DNA of 64,000 nt. It comes from Geodermatophilus telluris. Lineage in GTDB: Bacteria; Actinomycetota; Actinomycetes; Mycobacteriales; Geodermatophilaceae. Shown here in pieces: positions 58,467-64,000 of the stretch. Made by a program: the position numbers and the translations under genes. The notes under the pieces are model-generated. The model was not told the origin of the DNA. It saw nothing but the letters and a program-made list of their open reading frames with translations, and searched no databases. The stretch spans positions 124,001-188,000 of the forward strand of contig NZ_FMZF01000005.1 in assembly GCF_900102745.1 (NCBI RefSeq). Reading direction: 5' to 3'. Every line of letters starts with the position of its first letter. Positions within the stretch are counted from its first letter, which is position 1.

Positions 58467-59132
58467 CTAGCGACGGCGGCGCGGGGGCCCGGCCGCCGGG
58501 TCGTCGGCCGGGTCGTCGGCCGGGTCGTCGGCCGGGTCGTCGTCGGCCGGGTCGTCGTCGGCCGGGTCGGCGGTCGGGTCGTCGCCGCGGTCGAGGGCCC
58601 GCCACGCGTCGAGCGCCCGGTCCTCGTCGGTGCGCGGCCGGGCGGGCGGGGGCGCGGCGGCGCGCTCGTAGCGGCGGCCCATGCCCGGCCAGCGCCGCCC
58701 GCGCAGCACGACGAGCACCCCGGCCGCGACCGCGAGCGCGGCGGCCAGCAGGCACAGCACCGGCCAGGCGGCGGCCACCTCCGCGGTGCGCTCCTCCCCC
58801 GGCGCCGCGGTGCCCGGGTCGGCGCCGCCGGTGAGCACCCGCAGTCCCGACCAGGCCAGCGCCGCGCCGGCCAGCACCACGAGCACCCCGACGGCGATCC
58901 GCCCGGCGCCGCGCACCGCCAGCACCGCGACGGCCGCGGCGAGCAGCAGCAGGCCGGAGGCCGGCACCAGCGGCGCGAGCGAGGACCCGGTCAGCGCCTC
59001 GGTGCCCGGGGGCAGCGGCGGGCGGCGGGTGACGGTCACCGTCGACCAGGTCTGCCCGGCCGCCGACAGCGCGAGCGCGCCGGCGAGCGCGCAGCCGGCC
59101 AGCGCCGTCCCCCGCTCGCGCCGTCCGCTCAC
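58467..59132 (-). CDS. Trp operon-associated membrane protein
   Basis: A 221-residue membrane protein of the trp-associated family (TIGR02234 type), with four helices: residues about 8-28, 54-73, 78-99 and 125-146, separated by a conserved extracytoplasmic loop with [20 protein letters not shown]. The C-terminal 70 residues are hydrophilic with Asp-Asp-Pro-Ala repeats and an Arg end. Its GTG/ATG start overlaps the trpE stop by four bases. Function unknown; always beside trpE-trpC in actinobacteria. Confidence 0.9.
   Translation of the reverse strand: MSGRRERGTALAGCALAGALALSAAGQTWSTVTVTRRPPLPPGTEALTGSSLAPLVPASGLLLLAAAVAVLAVRGAGRIAVGVLVVLAGAALAWSGLRVLTGGADPGTAAPGEERTAEVAAAWPVLCLLAAALAVAAGVLVVLRGRRWPGMGRRYERAAAPPPARPRTDEDRALDAWRALDRGDDPTADPADDDPADDDPADDPADDPADDPAAGPPRRRR
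58497..58570 (-). repeat. 12/15-bp tandem repeat in the trp membrane gene
   Basis: GGCCGGGTCGTC units, three of 12 bases then two of 15, encoding DDPA and DDDPA blocks near the C-terminus. In frame, so copy number can vary freely. Confidence 0.85.
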
Positions 59133-60652
59133 CGCACCTCCCGCATGCCCTCCGCGGTCGCGATCGCCGAGAGCACCGCGCGCGCCTTGTGCCGGGTCTC
59201 GGCCTCCTCGGTGGCCGGGTCGCTGTCGGCGACGATCCCGGCGCCCGCCTGCACGTAGGCCCGGCCCTGGTGCAGCACGGCGGTGCGGATGGCGATGGCC
59301 ATGTCCATGTCACCGCCGGCGTCGACGTAGCCGACGGTGCCGGCGTAGAGCGCGCGCCGGGTGGGCTCGAGCGACTCGATGATCTGCATGGCCCGCGGCT
59401 TGGGGGCGCCGGAGACGGTGCCGGCCGGGAAGGTGGCGTCGAAGACGTCGAGCGCGTCGCGGCCGGGGGCGACCTGCCCGGCGACCGTCGACACCAGGTG
59501 CATGACGTGGCTGTAGAGCTCGACCCGCATGAAGTCGGGCACCTCGACCGTGCCGGGCACGCACACCCGGCCGAGGTCGTTGCGCGCGAGGTCGACCAGC
59601 ATCACGTGCTCGGCGCGCTCCTTGGGGTCGGCGAGCAGGCCCTCGGCCAGCCGCACGTCCTCCTCCTCCGTGGCGCCGCGCGGGCGGGTGCCGGCCGGCG
59701 GGTGCACGACCGCGCCGGTGCCGGTCACGGTGACCAGTGCCTCGGGCGAGGAGCCGACGACGTCGAACGGCGACTCCCGCCCCGCGAAGCGCAGCAGGTA
59801 CATGTACGGCGAGGGGTTGGTCGCCCGCAGCACCCGGTAGAGGTCGAGCGCGTCGACGTCGGTCTCGGTCTCGAAGCGCTGGGCGAGCACCACCTGGAAG
59901 GCGTCGCCGGCGCGGATGTGCTCGCGGATCGCCTCCACCCCGGCCTCGTACTCCCCCGGCGCCATCGTGCTGCGCACCGGCGGCGGGTCGGCCGGGGTGA
60001 ACGCGGCCACGCCCGGAGGCACGGCCTTGGTCAGGTCGGCGGTCATCGCGTCCAGCCGCGCCACCGCGTCGTCCCACGCCGCGCCGGGGTCGGCGGCGCC
60101 GGGCAGCGCGTTGGCGATGAGCAGCACGGTGCCGTCGGTGTGGTCGAGGACGGCGAGGTCGGTGACCAGCGTGAGCGCGAGCTCGGGCATGCCCAGGTCG
60201 TCGGTGGCGGTGGAGGGCAGCCGCTCCAGCCGCCGGACGACGTCGTAGCCGAGGTAGCCGACCAGCCCGCCGGTGAGCCGGGGCAGGTCGGGGCGCCGCG
60301 GGGAGCGCAGCCGGCGGGCCAGCGCGCGGACGGCGGCCAGCGGGTCGGCGGGCAGGTCGTCGGTCAGCCCGGGCAGCGGGTCGCCGAGCCAGACGGCGGC
60401 GCCGTCGCGCTCGGTGAGCACACCGGCGGAGCGGACGCCGACGAAGCTGTAGCGCGACCACCGCTTGCCCTGCTCGGCGGACTCCAGCAGCACCGTGCCG
60501 GGGCGGTTGCCGGCGAGCTTGCGGTAGACGCCGACCGCGGTCTCGCCGTCGGCCAGCAGCCGCCGGGTGACGGGCACCACGGCGCCGGCCGGGCCGGCCG
60601 GGTCGGGCGCGGTGAACTCCTCGCGGGCGGGGCTGGTCTCACCGAGCCGCAC
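59129..60652 (-). CDS. trpE: Anthranilate synthase component I
   Basis: Forms anthranilate from chorismate with ammonia from TrpG, which is not in this window. 507 residues. The feedback-site motif is [19 protein letters not shown]; chorismate-binding blocks include [51 protein letters not shown] and [19 protein letters not shown] 60652 overlaps the hisI 3' end by 14 bases. No leader peptide gene with a Trp run is seen upstream since hisI abuts it. Confidence 0.97.
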   Translation of the reverse strand: MRLGETSPAREEFTAPDPAGPAGAVVPVTRRLLADGETAVGVYRKLAGNRPGTVLLESAEQGKRWSRYSFVGVRSAGVLTERDGAAVWLGDPLPGLTDDLPADPLAAVRALARRLRSPRRPDLPRLTGGLVGYLGYDVVRRLERLPSTATDDLGMPELALTLVTDLAVLDHTDGTVLLIANALPGAADPGAAWDDAVARLDAMTADLTKAVPPGVAAFTPADPPPVRSTMAPGEYEAGVEAIREHIRAGDAFQVVLAQRFETETDVDALDLYRVLRATNPSPYMYLLRFAGRESPFDVVGSSPEALVTVTGTGAVVHPPAGTRPRGATEEEDVRLAEGLLADPKERAEHVMLVDLARNDLGRVCVPGTVEVPDFMRVELYSHVMHLVSTVAGQVAPGRDALDVFDATFPAGTVSGAPKPRAMQIIESLEPTRRALYAGTVGYVDAGGDMDMAIAIRTAVLHQGRAYVQAGAGIVADSDPATEEAETRHKARAVLSAIATAEGMREVR

Positions 60653-61028
60653 GGGTGACCTCCAGGGGCCGGTGGAAGCAGGAGCGCTCGCCGGTGTGGC
60701 AGGCCGGGCCCTCCTGGTCGACGAGCAGGAGCAGCGCGTCGCCGTCGCAGTCGAGGCGCACGTCGCGCACCCACTGGCGGTGGCCGGAGGTCTCGCCCTT
60801 CACCCAGTACTCGCGGCGGCTGCGCGACCAGTAGGTGGCCCGGCCGGTGGTCAGGGTGCGGCGCAGCGCCTCGTCGTCCACCCACGCGACCATGAGCACC
60901 TCGCCGGTGTTGTGCTGCTGGACGACGGCGGCGACCAGCCCGGCGGGGTCGCGGCGCAGCAGCGCGACGACCGCGGGGTCGAGCGCGGGGACGGCGGCGG
61001 GGACGGGGAGGGCGTCGGCGGCGGGCAC
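60639..61028 (-). CDS. hisI: Phosphoribosyl-AMP cyclohydrolase
   Basis: Third step of histidine synthesis. 129 residues. [20 protein letters not shown] and [19 protein letters not shown] are the family blocks; the metal ligands are DCDGDALL and the Cys/His set in [13 protein letters not shown]. It is the stand-alone HisI of actinobacteria, with HisE elsewhere. GTG 61028; overlap with trpE is 14 bases, the classic hisI-trpE junction. Confidence 0.96.
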   Translation of the reverse strand: MPAADALPVPAAVPALDPAVVALLRRDPAGLVAAVVQQHNTGEVLMVAWVDDEALRRTLTTGRATYWSRSRREYWVKGETSGHRQWVRDVRLDCDGDALLLLVDQEGPACHTGERSCFHRPLEVTRAAR

Positions 61029-61080
61029 GCCCCGATCGTCCCACCGGCCCGGGGCCGCCCCGGTCGGCGGCCCCGCGCGG

Positions 61081-61743
61081 TCAGCCGGCGGCGGGCCCGG
61101 CGCCGTCGAACCAGCGCCGGGCGTCCCGGGCGAGCAGCAGGCCCACGCCCACGCCCGGCAGGACGGCGTAGAAGAGCACGAGGACGAGGAGCACCGCGAC
61201 CGGGCCGGGGCCGGAGACGCCGTCGGTGAGGCCGTCGAGGGTGAGCAGCCGCACCGCCCAGTACAGGGCGATGGCCAGCTGCGCGCCGAGCGCGGCGAGC
61301 AGCGTTCCGCGGGGCACCCGGCCGTGGCGGGTGAGCGCGAGCACACCGCCGACGACGAGCGCGGCCGCCGACACCAGCTGGACCACGCAGAGCACGGTGG
61401 CCTCGGTGACCAGGCTCTCGGCCTCGCTGCCGCTCTCCCCGCCCAGGACGGCCAGCGTGCCGAGCGTGCTGGCCAGCAGGAGCACGTAGGCCGACGACAG
61501 CGCCACGACGCCGGCCTGGACGAAGCCGAGCACGGCGGCGGTGGTGACCGGCCCGGGTCGCCGCGGCCGCGGCGGCGCCGGCGGGCCCCACGGCGAGAGG
61601 CCGGGCGGATACCCCGGCCAGCCGGGGCCCGCCGGCCAGCCGGGCGCGGCGTACGCCGCGGGCGGGGCGAACGCCGGTGGCGCGGTGACCGGCGGCCCGG
61701 CGTAGCCGGCCGGCGCCGACGGGTCGGCCCAGGGGCTGCTCAC
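61081..61743 (-). CDS. Hypothetical four-helix membrane protein with Pro/Tyr-rich N-terminus
   Basis: A 220-residue protein. The first 65 residues are rich in Pro, Gly, Ala and Tyr ([20 protein letters not shown]), and four membrane helices follow ([80 protein letters not shown]). No enzyme motif seen; resembles Tyr/Pro-headed DUF4064-like proteins. GTG 61743 overlaps the dehydrogenase stop by four bases. Confidence 0.75.
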   Translation of the reverse strand: MSSPWADPSAPAGYAGPPVTAPPAFAPPAAYAAPGWPAGPGWPGYPPGLSPWGPPAPPRPRRPGPVTTAAVLGFVQAGVVALSSAYVLLLASTLGTLAVLGGESGSEAESLVTEATVLCVVQLVSAAALVVGGVLALTRHGRVPRGTLLAALGAQLAIALYWAVRLLTLDGLTDGVSGPGPVAVLLVLVLFYAVLPGVGVGLLLARDARRWFDGAGPAAG

Positions 61744-63392
61744 AGCGCCGCCGCCAGCGCCCGGCCGGCCACCCGGCCGGAGAACAGGCAGCCACCGAGG
61801 AAGGTGCCCTCCAGCGAGCGGTAGCCGTGCACGCCGCCGCCGCCGAAGCCGGCGACCTCGCCGGCGGCGTACAGGCCGGGGAACACCTCGCCGCCGGGCC
61901 GCAGCACCCGCCCGTCGAGGTCGGTCTCCAGCCCGCCGAGGGTCTTGCGGGTGAGCAGGTTGAGCCGCACGGCGACCAGCGGGCCGGCCGCCGGGTCGAG
62001 CAGGCGGTGCGGCGGCGCGACCCGGATCAGCTTGTCCCCGAGGTAGCTGCGCGCGCCTCGGACCGCGGTCAGCTGGAGGTCCTTGGTGAACTCGTTGGCC
62101 ACCTCGCGGTCGCGGGCGAGCACCTCCCGCTCGACGGCGGCCGGGTCGAGCCCGGGGCGGCCGCCGGTGACGCGGTTCATCCCGGCGACCAGCTCGGGCA
62201 GCGTCGTGGCCGTGACGAAGTCCTCGCCGCGGTCGAGGAAGGCCTGCACGGGCGCGGCCACCCCGGCCCTGACCCGCTCGAGCAGCAGCCGGAGGTCGCG
62301 GCCGGTCAGGTCGGGGTTCTGCTCGGAGCCCGAGAGCGCGAACTCCTTCTCGACGATCTTCCTGGTCGCCACGAACCAGGTGTGCTCGTGGCCGGTCTGC
62401 CCGATGTGGGCGAGCGTGCCGAGGGTGTCGAAGCCGGGGAACAGCGGCACCGGCAGCCGCCGGCCGGTGGCGTCGAGCCACAGCGACGACGGCCCGGGCA
62501 GGATGCGGATGCCGTGCCGCGCCCACACCGGCGAGTGGTTGGCGATGCCCTCGGTGTAGTGCCACATGCGGTCGCGGTTGATGAGGTTCGCGCCGGCCTT
62601 CTCGGTGGCCTCCAGCATCAGCCCGTCGACGTGCGCGGGGACGCCGGAGAGCAGCCGCTGCGGCACCGGGCCCAGGCGCGCCGGCCAGTTGCGGCGGACC
62701 AGGTCGTGGTTGCCGCCGATGCCGCCGGAGGTGACGACGACGGCCTGCGCCGACAGCTCGAAGGGGGCGACCTCGGTGCGCGAGCTGGCCTCTCCGCGGG
62801 CGGCGTCGCTCGGCTCGAGCACCCCGCCGCGGACGCCGGTGACCGTGCCGCCGGTGACCACCAGCTCGGTCACCCGGTGCCGGAAGCGCAGCTCGACCAG
62901 GCCGCGGTCGAGGGCGGCGCGCACCCGCCGGGCGAACGGCTCGACGAGGCCGGGGCCGGTGCCCCACACGATGTGGAAGCGGGGCACCGAGTTGCCGTGC
63001 CCGGTGGCGGTGTAGCCGCCGCGCTCGGCCCAGCCGACGACCGGGAAGAAGCCGACGCCCTGCTCGCGCAGCCAGGCGCGCTTCTCGCCGGCGGCGAAGT
63101 CCAGGTAGGCCTCGGCCCACTGGCGCGGCCAGTGGTCCTCGGGGCGGTCGAAGGCGGCGGTGCCGAACCAGTCCTGGCGGGCCAGCTCGAGGGAGTCGCG
63201 GACCCGCAGCCGCCGCTGCTCGGGCGAGTCGACGAGGAACAGGCCGCCGAAGGACCACCACGCCTGCCCGCCGAAGGACGCCTCGGGCTCCTGCTCGAGC
63301 AGCACCACCCGCCGGCCGGCGTCGGCCAGCTCGGCGGTGGCCACCAGCCCGGCCAGGCCGGACCCGACCACGACGACGTCTGTGTCTGTCAC
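61740..63392 (-). CDS. FAD-dependent dehydrogenase (3-oxosteroid-dehydrogenase-like family)
   Basis: A 550-residue flavoprotein. FAD site VVVVGSGLAGLVATAELADA with the acidic end LLEQEPEASFGG; a GGQAWWSFGGLFLVD block, VVVTSGGIGGNHDLVRRNWP, and the C-terminal FAD signature LYAAGEVAGFGGGGVHGYRS. The family includes fumarate reductase-like and ketosteroid dehydrogenases; the substrate here is unknown. I start at GTG 63392; GTG 63401 is equally possible and neither has a good ribosome site. Overlaps the next membrane gene by four bases. Confidence 0.85.
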   Translation of the reverse strand: MTDTDVVVVGSGLAGLVATAELADAGRRVVLLEQEPEASFGGQAWWSFGGLFLVDSPEQRRLRVRDSLELARQDWFGTAAFDRPEDHWPRQWAEAYLDFAAGEKRAWLREQGVGFFPVVGWAERGGYTATGHGNSVPRFHIVWGTGPGLVEPFARRVRAALDRGLVELRFRHRVTELVVTGGTVTGVRGGVLEPSDAARGEASSRTEVAPFELSAQAVVVTSGGIGGNHDLVRRNWPARLGPVPQRLLSGVPAHVDGLMLEATEKAGANLINRDRMWHYTEGIANHSPVWARHGIRILPGPSSLWLDATGRRLPVPLFPGFDTLGTLAHIGQTGHEHTWFVATRKIVEKEFALSGSEQNPDLTGRDLRLLLERVRAGVAAPVQAFLDRGEDFVTATTLPELVAGMNRVTGGRPGLDPAAVEREVLARDREVANEFTKDLQLTAVRGARSYLGDKLIRVAPPHRLLDPAAGPLVAVRLNLLTRKTLGGLETDLDGRVLRPGGEVFPGLYAAGEVAGFGGGGVHGYRSLEGTFLGGCLFSGRVAGRALAAAL

Positions 63393-63402
63393 GGTCGGCA
63401 CG

Positions 63403-63984
63403 CTAGCGGCCCGCGGCGCCGCCCCGGCCCGTCCCCGCCCGTCCCGGCGGCGGTGTCCTCCGCGCGGGGTGGGTCCACTGCCGGATCGGGCGGCCGAGGG
63501 CCAGCACGAGGGCGCCGACCGGCCCGGCGAGCAGCAGCAGCGCCCAGCCGACGGACCCGCCGTCCCCGAGCGCGGCGAACAGCCCCGCGACACCGAGCAG
63601 CAGCAGGGCCGGCAGCACGGCGGCGACGGCGAGCACCAGCCAGCCGCGCGCCCGGCCCCGCAGCACGAGCACCGCCCCCACCACGGCGAGCAGCGCGAGC
63701 CCCGCGGACGCGAACACGTACCAGTGCCAGCCCGGGTCGGGTTCCAGCAGCAGCCAGCCGAGGTAGAGGTCCTCGGCGGCGACCAGCAGCCCGAAGACGA
63801 AGGCGAACGGGGCGGCCGGCGGGCGCCCGGCCGGGGGCGCGGGCGGGGCGCCGCGACGGACCGCTCCCGGCGGCGCGGCGGCGGCCCGCGGGGAGCGGCG
63901 GGTGGTGGTCCGGCGGGGTGGCGGGGGCACGGCGGGCGGCGCGGGGCTCAGTCCGCGGCGCCGCGCCGGCGGGCCGCCACCCAC
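63403..63984 (-). CDS. Hypothetical membrane protein, 5' end uncertain at window edge
   Basis: About 193 residues with a Pro/Arg/Ala-rich N-terminus (about 60 residues) and four membrane helices: FAFVFGLLVAAEDLYLGWLL, YVFASAGLALLAVVGAVLVL, WLVLAVAAVLPALLLLGVAG and GWALLLLAGPVGALVLALG. No family recognised. The frame is open beyond 63984 to the end of the window, so the gene may start outside. It ends ten bases before the dehydrogenase start and probably belongs to the same transcript. Confidence 0.55.
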   Translation of the reverse strand: MGGGPPARRRGLSPAPPAVPPPPRRTTTRRSPRAAAAPPGAVRRGAPPAPPAGRPPAAPFAFVFGLLVAAEDLYLGWLLLEPDPGWHWYVFASAGLALLAVVGAVLVLRGRARGWLVLAVAAVLPALLLLGVAGLFAALGDGGSVGWALLLLAGPVGALVLALGRPIRQWTHPARRTPPPGRAGTGRGGAAGR

Positions 63985-64000
63985 TCCCCGCCGGCCGGCG

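Overview
This window is a chromosomal segment of a very high-GC actinobacterium. Gene content, codon use, GTG starts, 4-base start/stop overlaps and the SsgA-like and PimA/PatA-type genes point to a morphologically complex, non-mycobacterial actinomycete. Geodermatophilaceae (Blastococcus, Modestobacter, Geodermatophilus) is my best guess, made from general resemblance and not from a search. Almost all of it is core housekeeping DNA. I see no prophage, insertion sequence or CRISPR array.

Layout. (a) 1-2912, plus strand: a six- to seven-gene Asp23/Gls24 envelope-stress cluster with membrane anchors and a small J-domain-like protein, closed by two palindromes. (b) 3017-14684, minus strand: the conserved run pdxS-pdxT-yebC-ruvC-ruvA-ruvB-yajC-secD-secF-apt-rel, with a LexA-type box before ruvC. 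(c) 14753-20737, minus strand: thrS, an HIT-family Ap4A phosphorylase, pgsA, a PatA-type acyltransferase, pimA and a LemA protein; this is the phosphatidylinositol mannoside pathway. (d) 20842-25439: mixed small genes (two MOSC proteins, HNH, DUF1905, a DHFR-like reductase) and a divergent LysE exporter/LysR regulator pair. (e) 25467-29820: four tRNA genes, a sigK/rskA-like sigma/anti-sigma pair with a TIGR02611 membrane protein, an SsgA-like gene and coaE.

(f) 29852-36348: rpsA, a methyltransferase, polA, a hotdog thioesterase and a GNAT acetyltransferase. (g) 36541-42720: a branched-chain amino-acid ABC transporter (livH, livM, livG, livF) and, on the opposite strand, its probable binding protein. 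(h) 42883-47759: a PdtaR-like ANTAR regulator, tRNA-Leu, an aromatic amino-acid decarboxylase-like enzyme, tesB and pyk. (i) 47958-61028, minus strand: gltD, gltB, lgt, trpA, trpB, trpC, a trp-associated membrane protein, trpE and hisI. (j) 61081-63984: two membrane proteins around a large FAD dehydrogenase.

The most unusual object is the binding protein at 41380-42720. It has a normal lipoprotein start, but the half of the protein that is normally C-terminal comes first and the normally N-terminal half comes last, ending at the inter-lobe hinge. This reads as a natural circular permutation of the LivK fold. The partner permease LivH carries an extra extracytoplasmic beta-sandwich domain. Other points worth checking are the paired palindromes after the Asp23 cluster, a probable CTG start coupled to the anti-sigma gene, and the HPD-motif mini-protein in the stress cluster.
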